From contig NZ_KB892812.1 in NCBI RefSeq assembly GCF_000373925.1, positions 97,544 through 161,543 on the forward strand: 64,000 nucleotides of DNA. Reading direction: 5' to 3'. This DNA is from Actinopolymorpha alba DSM 45243 (lineage in GTDB: Bacteria > Actinomycetota > Actinomycetes > Propionibacteriales > Actinopolymorphaceae). A program made the translations under genes and the position numbers. The notes below the pieces were generated by a model. It did not search any database, was not told the origin of the DNA, and saw only the letters and a list, made by a program, of their open reading frames with translations. Positions 53,976 to 63,739 of this stretch are shown here, in pieces. Numbering within the stretch: position 1 is the stretch's first letter; every line of letters starts with the position of its first letter.

Positions 53976-54881
53976 TTAGGACGTGAGCTCAGCTTTCCGG
54001 GAGGCGATGGTCTCGAGCATTGCCCAGTCCTCATTGGTCGGCCGCCGGTCTGACGGGTGATCGGGATTGGTGTCGAGAACGACGTACTCAGCACCGAGGT
54101 CGGCGAGTTCTTCCAGATCTCCCAGCACCTGCGCGACGCTTCCTTCGCCGACTCGGCGTTCGTCGGTGTCGAGGGACGTCGAGGACAGGTGCAGGCGGAT
54201 CCGTGGACTGAGCGTGGGTTCGGGACGTCCCGCTGCCTCGGCGATGGCGCGCAACGTCGGCAAGCCCTTGTTTCGTAGCCAGTCGAGCGGCGCGTTGACA
54301 GGATGCCACGCATCGCCGAAGGCGACGGCTCTTCTGAGTGCGGCCGGGCTGGCGCCTCCGATCCAGATCGGCGGATGCGGCGTTTGGGCCGGTCGAGGAG
54401 CTGTGTGGACGTCACGGAACGACACGAACTCCCCTTCGTGGGAGGCGATGTCGTTCGTCCACAACGTGGTGATCGCGGCCAGGAACTCGTCGGTGACGGC
54501 ACCTCGCCGCTTGAACGGAACGTGGAGCGAGGCGAACTCCTGCTCAGACCAGCCAACGCCGACACCGAGGATGAACCGCCCGGCGCTGAACTGGTCGATG
54601 TTCGCCGCGATCCGCGCTGTCAAGAGTGGGTTGCGGTACGGCAGGATCGCTACCGTGGTGCCAAGCTTGATGTGCTCGGTGATCCCCGCCAACCACGCGA
54701 GTGTGGTGAAGGGTTCGTAGAACGGCGGCGGATAGATGGCGGCCACATCAGGCGTGACCGCCACATGATCGGACATCATCGCCAGGTCGAACCCGGCGTC
54801 AGCGGCGAAGCGCACCCAGCCAGCAAGGGAATCCGGGTCGGTGCCCGGCCCGAAGTTGGGGATGTTGAGTCCGAGTTTCAT
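53976..54881 (-). CDS. F420-dependent LLM-class oxidoreductase
   Basis: 301 residues from the ATG at 54881; the frame extends upstream over the deaminase gene but without support. Luciferase-like TIM barrel: MKLGLNIPNFGPG, DLAMMSDHVAV, LGTTVAILPYRNPLLTAR, ILGVGVGWSEQEF and PIWIGGASPAALRRA, as in actinobacterial F420 enzymes. It is 5 bases behind the deaminase gene, in one operon. Substrate unknown. Confidence 0.85.
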   Translation of the reverse strand: MKLGLNIPNFGPGTDPDSLAGWVRFAADAGFDLAMMSDHVAVTPDVAAIYPPPFYEPFTTLAWLAGITEHIKLGTTVAILPYRNPLLTARIAANIDQFSAGRFILGVGVGWSEQEFASLHVPFKRRGAVTDEFLAAITTLWTNDIASHEGEFVSFRDVHTAPRPAQTPHPPIWIGGASPAALRRAVAFGDAWHPVNAPLDWLRNKGLPTLRAIAEAAGRPEPTLSPRIRLHLSSTSLDTDERRVGEGSVAQVLGDLEELADLGAEYVVLDTNPDHPSDRRPTNEDWAMLETIASRKAELTS

Positions 54882-54886
54882 GCGGG

Positions 54887-55372
54887 CTAACCAATCGTTT
54901 CGACGAAGCGGGTGAAGGGTTCGTCGGCGCCGGGCGTGGCGATGTGCTGGATGGAGTCGCCGGCGAGGCCACGCAGCACGGCCTGCATCTCCACGAGGTC
55001 GGGCCGCGGCGTGCCGCCGAGGTCGGGCACGAACTCCTTGGGTGCGGCGTAGATGATGCGGGTGATCCCCGCGACCGCGCACACCGTGTGGCACATGGCG
55101 CACGGTTCGCAACTGGAGACGACGATCGCCCCCGAGAGATCCAGCGTGTTGAGCTCCCGGCACGCCGCCCTGACGGCTTCGATCTCGGCATGAGCGGTCG
55201 GGTCGCTCACCTGCTCGGCGGTGTTGACGCCGGTGGCGATCACCTGCCCGTCGCGGACGACGAGGGCCCCGAACGGCGGGTGACCGGCCGCGGCATTGTC
55301 CAGAGCCAGCCGGATAGCCTCCCGGAGAAGCTCGCCGTCGCTCGGCTGGTTCTGGTCGTTCGTGTTCGTCAT
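54887..55372 (-). CDS. Nucleoside/base deaminase (CMP/dCMP-type zinc fold)
   Basis: 161 residues. Zinc and catalytic motifs TAHAEIEAV (H-A-E) and CEPCAMC (P-C-x2-C) are complete. PPFGALVVRDG and GITRIIYAAP are like guanine deaminase (GuaD) and related tRNA/cytosine deaminases; the C-terminal extension near TPGADEPF favours a free-base or nucleoside substrate. It is first in a two-gene operon with the LLM oxidoreductase and has a perfect palindrome directly upstream. Confidence 0.82.
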   Translation of the reverse strand: MTNTNDQNQPSDGELLREAIRLALDNAAAGHPPFGALVVRDGQVIATGVNTAEQVSDPTAHAEIEAVRAACRELNTLDLSGAIVVSSCEPCAMCHTVCAVAGITRIIYAAPKEFVPDLGGTPRPDLVEMQAVLRGLAGDSIQHIATPGADEPFTRFVETIG

Positions 55373-55376
55373 GACG

Positions 55377-55394
55377 GTGACGGTAAACCGTCAC
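55377..55394. promoter_or_regulatory. Perfect palindrome, likely operator
   Basis: GTGACGGT-AA-ACCGTCAC, two perfect 8-base arms, lies 4 bases before the deaminase start on the minus strand, just downstream of a possible -10 box TAATGT (complement of 55394-55399). A repressor bound here would block transcription. Its regulator is not identified. Confidence 0.5.
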
Positions 55395-55430
55395 ATTAGC
55401 GTCAGGGTCAAGTACGAAATCCTGGACGGT

Positions 55431-58400
55431 TCAGGACGGCGTACTCAGCTGGGTGGGTGTGCCCGACTGCTCGTCGTCAGAGAAGGTGCGCCATAGTTCG
55501 GCATAGCGCCCACCGGCCAGGACCAGTTGGTCGTGCGTACCCGACTCGGCGATCTCGCCGTCGTGGATCAGCACGATCCGGTCAGCCGCCCGCGCGGTGG
55601 TGAGCCGGTGCGCGATGACCAGGGTGGTACGCCGCTCGGCGAGCCGGCTGGTGGCGGCCGCTACCGCCGCCTCGGTTGCGAGATCGAGGGAGGCGGTGGC
55701 CTCGTCCAGAAGCAGGATGTCGGGATTGATCAGTTCGGCGCGGGCGAGGGCGAGGAGCTGTCGCTGGCCGGCAGACAGGCTGTGGCCGCGTTCGCCGACC
55801 GGGTGCAGGTAGCCGTGCTTGAGACTCGCGATCATCTGGTGTGCGCCGACGGTGCGGGCGGCGCGTTCGACGTCTGCCTCGCTGGCATTGGGTCGGCCGT
55901 ATGCGATCACATCGCGCACCGACCCGTTGAAGAGGTACGCCTCCTGCGGCACGACGCCGAGCCGCTGGCGGTACGCCCGGGAGTCGAACACGCGCAGGTC
56001 CTGCCCGTCGGCACGCACCACACCCGAGGTCGGGTCGTAGAACCGCGCGGCCAGCTTGACCAGGGTCGACTTCCCGGCGCCGGTCTCGCCGACGATCGCG
56101 ACCGTCTCGCGGGGTTCGATCCGTAGGTTGATCCCCTTCAGTGCTTCCTCGCCGGAGCTGCCGGGCGTTCCGGCGTCCTTTCGAACAGCGGCGGCATAGC
56201 CGAACCGCACCTGGTCGAACTCGATCAGGCCGGTCAGTCTGCCGGCGATGACTGGTTCGGCGGGCGATTCCGTAGAACTCGGCGTACGCAGGAGATCCTG
56301 GATCCGGCGCAAGCCCACCTTGGCACGCTGATAGGCGTCCACCACCTGCGAGAACATCTGGATCGGCGAGAACAGCATGGTGAGGTACAACGTGAACGCG
56401 ATGATGCCGCCGGCCGTGAGTTCGCGGCCGGCGACCAGCCCGGCACCGACTCCGAGCACGATCGTCATCGCCACCTGGTGGGTGAGTTCGGTGAACGAGA
56501 CGAACAACGCCAGTTTGCGAAGGGCGCGCATGCGAAGCGAGCGATAAGTCGCCGCGAGATCGTGGAAGATCTCGACGTTCCGGCGCTGACGACCGTAGGC
56601 CTGGGCGACGCGGATCCCTGCGATGTTCTCCTGAAAGTTCGCGTTGACAGCACTCAGCTGGTCCCGGGTCGCTTCGTACGCCCGGGTGGAGGTGCGCCGG
56701 TAGACCATGATGGCGACGGCGAACGCCGGCAGCAGGCTGAGGGTTGCCAAGGTGAGCTTGACGTTGATGAGGAGAAGCGCGAGGACCACGCCGAGGAAGG
56801 TCAGAGCTGCCACCACGAGTTCCCCGACCCAGCGTTGAACGAATTCCCGGACGGAGTCGATATCGGTGGTCAACCTGGTCATCACGTGGCCGGCACGCTC
56901 GCGTTCGTAGTAGTCCAGCCCGAGCCGTTGCAGGTGGGCGAACATCTTGACCCGCAACCAGTAATGGAGACGTTCGCCGTTGCGCGTGACGACCCGGATG
57001 TTCAGGCTGGTCACCACCCAGCCCAACACCACAACGGCAAGCGCCAGGCCACACATCGCGAAGAGGACGCCAGGGGCGTTGCGAGTGACGCCCTGGTCGA
57101 TCCCTGAACGGGTCAACCAGGGGATGGCCAGCTGCGCCACCGCCTCGACGGTGACCAACGCCGTGCTGACGAGAATGCCCGTTCGGAAAGGCGGCCACAG
57201 GCGCCGGAGCCCAAACGCCGGCTCGGGTTGCCGGGCGGCTTCGACGTCGAGATCAGGGGAGTCAATAGCCGGCGAAAGGGCCGCAACCTTCGCCTGCTGG
57301 TCCGGCGGTAGTCCTTCCCCGCCGAGCGCGCCGCTGGCTACAGGGTCGTCCTCGGGCGGGTTGGACCACAGGCTCGGCGTGAACCCGGTCGTGCTCGTGT
57401 CCGGTTCCGCCTGGGCGAGGTCGTCGGCGACGTCATCGCTGTCGATGCCGTCGGTCTCGGCGTCGTGCCCGGTAAGCAGTAGGCGATACCGCGGGCATCG
57501 CGCGAGCAGTTCCTCATGCGTACCCACATCGGCCACACGTCCGTGATGCAGGACGGCGATCCGATCTGCGAGCTGGAGGGTGCTGCGGCGATGGGCGATA
57601 AGGATCGTCGTACGACCGCGCATCACCTTGTGCAGCGTGGTATGGATCTCCGCCTCGACTCCCGCGTCCACGGCTGAGGTGGCATCGTCGAGCACGAGGA
57701 CGTACGGATGGGCGAGGATCGCCCGGGCCAGCGCGATCCGCTGCCGCTGGCCGCCAGACAGAGTGAGTCCGCGTTCACCCACGACCGTGTCGTAGCCGTT
57801 GGACAGGGTACGGATGAACGCGTCCGCCTCCGCGGCCCGCGCCGCCGTTACGACATCCTCGTCGGTGGCATCGGGTCGGCCGAACGCGATGTTGGCGCGA
57901 ATCGTGTCAGAGAACAGAAAGCTGTCCTCGAACACCATGCCCATCCGCTGCCGTAAAGATGCCATTGACAGCTCGCGCAGGTCCTGACTGCCGAGGTGGA
58001 TCGACCCCTGCCAGGGGTCGTAGAACCTCGCGAGCAGCAGCGCCACTGTTGACTTTCCCGAACCCGTTCCACCCACCAGGGCGAGCGTCTCGCCTGGCTC
58101 CAACCGTAGGCTCACATCCCGCAACACCGGATTGACAGGCTCGTAACCGAAGGTCACGTTCCGCAGCTCGATCGGCACCGCACCGGTGGGTGCCTCGCGG
58201 GCATCGCTGGCGTCGCGGAGCGTGGGCTCGGCGTCGATGATCTCGAAGATCCGGACCGCGGCGGCCTTGGTGGCCTGTGCCTGCGTGAGCTGGTTGGCGA
58301 ACAGCATCATCGGGCCGATCATCGAGCCGAGATAGGTCGCGAACGCCAGGAACGTGCCCAGCGTGATCGATCCGTTCAACGTCAGATAGCCGCCGAACGC

Positions 58401-59216
58401 CAGGATGCCAACCTGGCCGACTGCCGGGATGTTGCGGAACAGCGGTAGGTAGCGCACCGTCAGCCGAGCCACGCGCATCGAGGAGCCGAACAGCACGGCG
58501 GCGGCGCGCTCCAGCTTCAGTTGCTCGCGGTGCTCCTGGCCGAATCCTTTCACCACGCGGACGCCGGTCACGGCAGCCTCAATTACGGCGGCCACCTCGC
58601 CCTGGCGCTGCGACGCATCCCAGGTCGCGGGAAAGAATGACCTCGAACTCCGCCTCGCGACGACGAACAACAGCGACGTCACCGCCAGCGCCACCATCGT
58701 CAACGTGGGCGACAGCACGGCCATGATCAGCAGCGAGACGGCGAACTGCAGCAGGTTCGCGGCAAGGAGCGGGGCGACCACGATCAGCCGCTCCACCATC
58801 GACACGTCAGAGGTCGCCCGGCTCACCAGCTGTCCGGTGCGCAGCCGGTCCTGCTGGGCGCCGTCCAGGAACTGCAGGGACTCGAACAGATTGGTACGCA
58901 AGGTGTACTCGACGTCGAAGCCCACCCGGCCGGAGTACCACCGATCGGCGAGGGAGAACGCGAGGGTCCCCACGCCGGCGAGAACGAGAAGGAACAGCCA
59001 GGGCGCGAGCGACTGGCGCCCGGCCAGGATGACCTCGTCGACGATCTGCCGGACCAGCAGCGGGGTCAGAGCGGCGATTCCGGCCGCCCCCAGGGAAGCC
59101 GAGATTGCCAGCAGGACGGAACGGCGGGACCGCCAGCAGTAGGCGAGCAACCGCCGGATCCACCCCGAGTTTCGGCCAGCATCCGAAGTGACACCACGTC
59201 CGTGATCAGGAGACAC
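55431..59216 (-). CDS. Four-domain ABC exporter (TMD-NBD-TMD-NBD)
   Basis: 1261 residues from a GTG at 59216 with AGAGGAG upstream on the minus strand. Two half exporters are fused. NBD1: GGTGSGKST at about 380, LSGGQRQRIALA, and LDDATSAVD with Asp in place of the catalytic Glu. NBD2: GETGAGKST, LSAGQRQ and LLDEATASLD with Glu kept. So one ATP site is degenerate, as in heterodimeric exporters of the TM287/288 and CFTR type. The linker between halves is acidic and long (about 100 residues). Substrate unknown; multidrug or lipid export is likely. Confidence 0.87.
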   Translation of the reverse strand: MSPDHGRGVTSDAGRNSGWIRRLLAYCWRSRRSVLLAISASLGAAGIAALTPLLVRQIVDEVILAGRQSLAPWLFLLVLAGVGTLAFSLADRWYSGRVGFDVEYTLRTNLFESLQFLDGAQQDRLRTGQLVSRATSDVSMVERLIVVAPLLAANLLQFAVSLLIMAVLSPTLTMVALAVTSLLFVVARRSSRSFFPATWDASQRQGEVAAVIEAAVTGVRVVKGFGQEHREQLKLERAAAVLFGSSMRVARLTVRYLPLFRNIPAVGQVGILAFGGYLTLNGSITLGTFLAFATYLGSMIGPMMLFANQLTQAQATKAAAVRIFEIIDAEPTLRDASDAREAPTGAVPIELRNVTFGYEPVNPVLRDVSLRLEPGETLALVGGTGSGKSTVALLLARFYDPWQGSIHLGSQDLRELSMASLRQRMGMVFEDSFLFSDTIRANIAFGRPDATDEDVVTAARAAEADAFIRTLSNGYDTVVGERGLTLSGGQRQRIALARAILAHPYVLVLDDATSAVDAGVEAEIHTTLHKVMRGRTTILIAHRRSTLQLADRIAVLHHGRVADVGTHEELLARCPRYRLLLTGHDAETDGIDSDDVADDLAQAEPDTSTTGFTPSLWSNPPEDDPVASGALGGEGLPPDQQAKVAALSPAIDSPDLDVEAARQPEPAFGLRRLWPPFRTGILVSTALVTVEAVAQLAIPWLTRSGIDQGVTRNAPGVLFAMCGLALAVVVLGWVVTSLNIRVVTRNGERLHYWLRVKMFAHLQRLGLDYYERERAGHVMTRLTTDIDSVREFVQRWVGELVVAALTFLGVVLALLLINVKLTLATLSLLPAFAVAIMVYRRTSTRAYEATRDQLSAVNANFQENIAGIRVAQAYGRQRRNVEIFHDLAATYRSLRMRALRKLALFVSFTELTHQVAMTIVLGVGAGLVAGRELTAGGIIAFTLYLTMLFSPIQMFSQVVDAYQRAKVGLRRIQDLLRTPSSTESPAEPVIAGRLTGLIEFDQVRFGYAAAVRKDAGTPGSSGEEALKGINLRIEPRETVAIVGETGAGKSTLVKLAARFYDPTSGVVRADGQDLRVFDSRAYRQRLGVVPQEAYLFNGSVRDVIAYGRPNASEADVERAARTVGAHQMIASLKHGYLHPVGERGHSLSAGQRQLLALARAELINPDILLLDEATASLDLATEAAVAAATSRLAERRTTLVIAHRLTTARAADRIVLIHDGEIAESGTHDQLVLAGGRYAELWRTFSDDEQSGTPTQLSTPS

Positions 59217-59258
59217 CCATGCTCCTCTTATTGTGTGGGACTTCCTGGGCGGGTGTCC

Positions 59259-59264
59259 TATCCT
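59259..59264 (+). promoter_or_regulatory. TATCCT -10 box, leaderless start
   Basis: TATCCT lies 7 bases before the ATG at 59272, as in leaderless actinobacterial genes. It is divergent from the four-domain ABC gene. Confidence 0.4.
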
Positions 59265-59271
59265 GCACCAG

Positions 59272-59949
59272 ATGTCCGATCCAGATCTCGCCGTTTACGA
59301 CGATGTGCCGTGGCCGGCAATCAACCACCACGGGGCCCGCACGCGGCTGGAAGCGCTCGGTTGGACGAAGTGTGGCGAGGGTGACTGGGCCATCGCGCTC
59401 CGATCGCCCGGTGGCAGGCTGGCCGCGCGGGTCAGTGCGTTCGAGCCGTCATATCCGTGGTTTGTCGAGCTGTGCCGACGTGCCAACGGCAATGCGTACT
59501 TCCCGCGGATCGATTTCGTCTCCGAACTCGAAGGCGGTGGCCACCTGGCCGTCCTCGAATTCCTGACGCAGGTCAGCGCCGACGAGGAAGCCGCTTTCCT
59601 CGAACGCTGGAAGGACAAGGCCGATCCCGACCCGGACTTCCGGGCCGCTCGCGCTGCGGTGCGTGCGCTCGACGAGGAGTGCCGCGAGAACGTGCGTTTC
59701 TGGATGGGCATCGACCTTGAAGATCACGTGATGCGGGCCGCGGACGGCCACCTCAAGCTGATCGATCTGGTCGGTGTGGCAGGTGGCCTGATTCAGGAGC
59801 AGATTCACGCCGACCTAGCGGAGTTCTTCCGCGTTATTCCAAGGGACCGCTGCAGGTACTTCCTGGAGATCCCGCATTTCTCTCGCGACTACGCGGCCGA
59901 CGACCGCCGTCGAATCGAGGCCGCCTTCGCGGCGTACGACCAGAGGTAA
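59272..59949 (+). CDS. Unknown protein with kinase-like catalytic pattern
   Basis: 225 residues from the ATG at 59272, supported by the -10 box just before it. GIDLEDHVMRAADGHLKLIDLVG resembles the catalytic loop and metal-binding Asp of APH/protein kinases (D-x-x-x-x-V/N-x-R then I-D), but the usual His and Asn are absent. The N-terminal part (WAIALRSPGGRLAARVSAFEP) could be the ATP-binding lobe with AAR in place of the usual Lys strand. It may be a degenerate kinase. No functional link to the ABC genes on either side is clear. Confidence 0.5.
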   Translation: MSDPDLAVYDDVPWPAINHHGARTRLEALGWTKCGEGDWAIALRSPGGRLAARVSAFEPSYPWFVELCRRANGNAYFPRIDFVSELEGGGHLAVLEFLTQVSADEEAAFLERWKDKADPDPDFRAARAAVRALDEECRENVRFWMGIDLEDHVMRAADGHLKLIDLVGVAGGLIQEQIHADLAEFFRVIPRDRCRYFLEIPHFSRDYAADDRRRIEAAFAAYDQR

Positions 59950-60126
59950 CCAGCCCGGGCAGTCGCCTGCGCAGGCGGATTGGCCGCGCGCGGCAAACGA
60001 GTAGTGAAGTCTGTTCGCCCCAAGACCAGCTGCACTACTGTCACTTCGGCGGTGCCGGCGGATCGCTGTGCTGTCCTTCTGCTGGTAAGCCGTGGACGCG
60101 GGTGGTTCGTACGGGGAGGGGTTGCG

Positions 60127-61968
60127 TTGAGGCGTCGGCTGCGACGATGGCGAGCTCTCTGCGTTCTTCTGTGGCGGGCCGGTAGATGGCGGGCGGTCGT
60201 CGTCGGCATTCTCGCCATCACTCAGGGTCTGCTCCCCACCGCCCTGATTCTCGCGACCGGCGCGTTGGTGGCCGCGGTGCCCGACGCGGTACGCCAGGGC
60301 TTCGACTCACCAGAAGGCGATCGTGCATTAGTCGCGCTCGGCCTCCTTGGTGCGGCGTTCGTGGGGGGCGCGGTCCTTCAGACCGCAACCTCCCACTGGG
60401 TCAGGGTGCTCGACAACGCGTACGCACAGGCTGTCCACGACACGGTGGCGAAGGCCGCCCTCGGACCTCCTGGTATCGCACGTCTGGAGGACCCTGACGT
60501 CGCGAACGAGCTCGCGGCGCTCGAGGAAGTCGAACGTACCGACAACTTCCTCAGCACCGTTTCCAACCTTCGCTCGGTGGTGCAGGAGCGCGCGACGGGC
60601 ATCGGTGCGTTCATCATCCTGCTGTCGTTCGCCTGGTGGGCGCCGTTCGTGCTGCTCGCTGGTTGGCGGGTGGTGGTCATCATGATAGGCCGGCTGGTCG
60701 AGCACGGCATCGAACTCGGCTTCAGCGCTGGCGCGGCGAGTGAGATGCGACGCTCCCGCTATCTGCGCGGACTCGCCGTTGAGGCGCCGGCCGCCAAGGA
60801 GATCCGCGTGTTCGGGCTGGCCTCCTGGGTCACTGTGCGGTACGCCGAGAACTGGCTGGCGTCGATGCGCCGGATCTGGCGGAATCGTTTCACCGAAGGG
60901 ATACGCACCGTCGGTGCAGTGGCGGCCGTTGGCGTGGCACACACGGTGGTGCTGGCGGTGCTCGGATGGGAGGCGAGCAAGGGCACGATCTCGGTGGCCC
61001 AGGTGGTGGTCTTCGTTCAGGCGATCCTCGCGACCGAGTCGCTGGGGTGGGTGGGCGACCCGCAGTGGGCGACCAGCCGTGCGTTGGTGGTGGCCGGACA
61101 GGTGCTCGATCTCGAACGCCGGCTGGCGGGTGATCGCTCGCTGGTCAAGACGCCCGCGACAGCAGCCGAAACCGCCACGGGCCCGGTCGGCGTACGTCTG
61201 GAAAACGTCTGGTTCACCTACCGCGGACGGCATGAGCCAACGCTGCGCGGTCTGGACCTCACGATCCCGCCCGGCCAGTCGCTCGCCATCGTGGGCGAGA
61301 ACGGCGCCGGTAAGACGACGCTGATCAAGCTGTTGTGCGGGTTGTACGAGCCCGGCGATGGAACGATCCGGGTGGCCGGCCAGACACCGCAGTATGCCCG
61401 CGATCGGATCGGCGTGATCTTCCAGGAATTCCTACGCTACGAGCTTCCGCTGCGTGCCAACGTTGGCTTCGGCAACCTCGCCTTGACGAACGACGACGAC
61501 GCGCTTCGGCAGGCACTGACAGACGCGGGCGGCGCTGACCTACTGGAGAGCATGCCGGCTGGCTGGGACACCGTCCTTGCCCGTGGTTACGAAGGCAGCC
61601 GAGACCTGTCGGGTGGCCAGTGGCAGAAAGTCGCGCTCGCTCGCGCCCTGACCGCGATTCGCGGTGGGGCCGGCCTGCTGATCCTCGACGAGCCGACCGC
61701 CAATCTCGACGTACGTGCCGAGACCGAGTTGTTCGACCGCTTCCTCGAACTCACCAGCCAGACCACGACCATCCTCGTGTCGCACCGGCTGGCCAGCGTC
61801 CGGCACGCGGATCGGATCGTGGTGATCGCGGACGGCCGGATGGTCGAGGACGGTACGCACGACGAGCTTCGCGCGCTCGGCGGTCGCTACGACCGGATGT
61901 TCACCTTGCAGGCGCAGCGGTTCGCGGCGGAGTCGGCCACGACCGGGACGGGAGACGGGGATGCGTGA
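60127..61968 (+). CDS. ABC exporter half (TMD-NBD), second pair, first gene
   Basis: 613 residues from a TTG at 60127, chosen for GGGGAGGG at 60113-60120; the frame is open to 59980. Membrane helices from VVVGILAITQGLLPTAL on; NBD with GENGAGKTT, FQEFLRYELP, LSGGQW and LILDEPTANLD. The protein is clearly related to the one at 36616 (same RYELP after the Q-loop and same D-loop). Overlaps the next half by 8 bases. Confidence 0.85.
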   Translation: MRRRLRRWRALCVLLWRAGRWRAVVVGILAITQGLLPTALILATGALVAAVPDAVRQGFDSPEGDRALVALGLLGAAFVGGAVLQTATSHWVRVLDNAYAQAVHDTVAKAALGPPGIARLEDPDVANELAALEEVERTDNFLSTVSNLRSVVQERATGIGAFIILLSFAWWAPFVLLAGWRVVVIMIGRLVEHGIELGFSAGAASEMRRSRYLRGLAVEAPAAKEIRVFGLASWVTVRYAENWLASMRRIWRNRFTEGIRTVGAVAAVGVAHTVVLAVLGWEASKGTISVAQVVVFVQAILATESLGWVGDPQWATSRALVVAGQVLDLERRLAGDRSLVKTPATAAETATGPVGVRLENVWFTYRGRHEPTLRGLDLTIPPGQSLAIVGENGAGKTTLIKLLCGLYEPGDGTIRVAGQTPQYARDRIGVIFQEFLRYELPLRANVGFGNLALTNDDDALRQALTDAGGADLLESMPAGWDTVLARGYEGSRDLSGGQWQKVALARALTAIRGGAGLLILDEPTANLDVRAETELFDRFLELTSQTTTILVSHRLASVRHADRIVVIADGRMVEDGTHDELRALGGRYDRMFTLQAQRFAAESATTGTGDGDA

Positions 61969-63739
61969 ACAATGGCGCGGACTGCGGATCCTGGTCGCGA
62001 CCGCGGTACGAACCGACCCGTGGCGTTCGCTCGGACTCGTGCTCGAACCCATCGGCCGGCTCAGCTGGCCCCTGAACGGTCTGTGGCTGGCGTTTGTCAC
62101 TGACGGCGTACTCCAGCAACGCACCGGGCTGATCACGGCAGGGGTGATCGGCCTACTCGCCGGGGTGCTGGCGACCTGGGGCATTGGTCTCAGCGGAAAC
62201 ATGATACGGATCACCTTGTCGGAGAAGGTGGGTTTCGCGTTCGACCAGGAGATCACCAGGCTGACGGCCGCACTGCCGGGTCTGGACCACCACGAGCGTG
62301 CGGACTACCAGGATCGGCTCGAACTGCTTCGGCAGGGCCAGGGTGCGCTCGGCGGCGCGATGAACAGCCTGATCAACTCCGTCACCAACGTGGTCGGCGG
62401 ACTCGGTGTGATTGTCATGCTGGTGGTCGTCCATCCGCTACTGCTGGTCCTGGTGCTCTTCGCATTGACCGCGATTCCGGTGGCCGGCTGGGAGCAGAAG
62501 TGGAACAAGCTCGCCGAGGAGGAGTCAGCCACGCCGAGCCGGCAGGCCCGTCACCTTCGCCGATTGGCGTACGACCGTGGTGCTGGCATGGAGATCCGGG
62601 TCTTCGCGTTGCAGGATGAGCTGCGGGCGCGGGCCGCAGATACCTGGCAGGCTGCCCGACGTCCGGGCATGCGCGCCGGACTGCGGATCGACCTCGCACA
62701 TGGCGTTCAGGAGCTCATCTACGCGGCGGCGTACGTCGGTGCCATCGGCTTCGTCCTTTGGCAGGCGAGCCGCGGCCGGTCGACTCCGGGGGACGTGGTG
62801 CTCGCCGTCTTCACCTGCCAACGCGTCCAGCAGGTGGTATGGGCGATTCACGGTGTGGCGCGCCTCGGTGAGTCCTTGCGAGCGGCTGGGCGGCTGCTCT
62901 GGCTGCGCGACTATTCGACCTCGACCGCTGCGCGCCGATCTGGTGACCGGTCAGCGCCGGAGCGGCTGGGCGAGGGGATCGTGTTCGAGAACGTCTCGTT
63001 CCGCTATCCGGGTACGCAACGATGGGTGCTCCGCAACCTCTCCTTGCGGGTGCCCGCGGGTGCGGTGCTCGCGCTGGTTGGTGAGAACGGCGCCGGCAAA
63101 ACCACTTTGGTGAAACTGCTGACCCGGATGTACGAACCAACTGAGGGGCGCATCCTCGTCGACGGTGTCGACCTCGCCGAGATCGACGTCGAAGCGTGGC
63201 GGCAACGGCTGTCGGCGGCCTTCCAGGACTTCGCCAAACTCGAACTCTCCGCCCAGTACACAGTCGGCGTCGGTGACCTACCGCGGCTGGACGACGAGCC
63301 CGCCGTGGTGGGTGCGCTGGACCGGGCCGGCGCGGGCGACGTCGTACCCAAGCTTCCGCATGGCATCGACACCCAGCTGGGCTCGAGTTGGGAGGACGGC
63401 GTTGACCTGTCCACCGGGCAGTGGCAGAAACTCGCGCTGGGACGCGCGTTGATGCGGGACAACCCGTTGATGGTCTTCTTCGACGAACCCACCGCCTCGC
63501 TGGACGCACCCACCGAGCACGCGTTGTTCGAGCGGTACGCCGAGGCGGCGCGGACCGGCTCGTCGCAGGGGATGGTCACCGTATTGGTGTCGCACCGGTT
63601 CTCCACGGTCCGCGCGGCGGATCTCATCCTGGTCATCGACGACGGGCGGGTTGTCGAGGTTGGCGGTCACGAGGACCTCATGGAGCGGAACGGCCTGTAC
63701 GCCGAGCTCTACACCCTCCAGGCAAGGTCGTACGTCTGA
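61961..63739 (+). CDS. ABC exporter half (TMD-NBD), second pair, second gene
   Basis: 592 residues from the ATG at 61961. NBD with GENGAGKTT, FQDFAKLEL and FFDEPTASLD; the signature reads LSTGQW instead of LSGGQW, so one ATP site of the heterodimer may be weaker. It resembles the gene at 38513. With 60127 it forms a paralogous copy of the exporter at 36.6-40.3 kb. Confidence 0.85.
   Translation: MREQWRGLRILVATAVRTDPWRSLGLVLEPIGRLSWPLNGLWLAFVTDGVLQQRTGLITAGVIGLLAGVLATWGIGLSGNMIRITLSEKVGFAFDQEITRLTAALPGLDHHERADYQDRLELLRQGQGALGGAMNSLINSVTNVVGGLGVIVMLVVVHPLLLVLVLFALTAIPVAGWEQKWNKLAEEESATPSRQARHLRRLAYDRGAGMEIRVFALQDELRARAADTWQAARRPGMRAGLRIDLAHGVQELIYAAAYVGAIGFVLWQASRGRSTPGDVVLAVFTCQRVQQVVWAIHGVARLGESLRAAGRLLWLRDYSTSTAARRSGDRSAPERLGEGIVFENVSFRYPGTQRWVLRNLSLRVPAGAVLALVGENGAGKTTLVKLLTRMYEPTEGRILVDGVDLAEIDVEAWRQRLSAAFQDFAKLELSAQYTVGVGDLPRLDDEPAVVGALDRAGAGDVVPKLPHGIDTQLGSSWEDGVDLSTGQWQKLALGRALMRDNPLMVFFDEPTASLDAPTEHALFERYAEAARTGSSQGMVTVLVSHRFSTVRAADLILVIDDGRVVEVGGHEDLMERNGLYAELYTLQARSYV

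Noticed and set aside
53976..55394. One long protein spanning the deaminase and LLM regions
   Set aside because: The upstream part of that frame is Arg/Pro-rich shadow of the deaminase; the LLM fold starts cleanly at the ATG at 54881.
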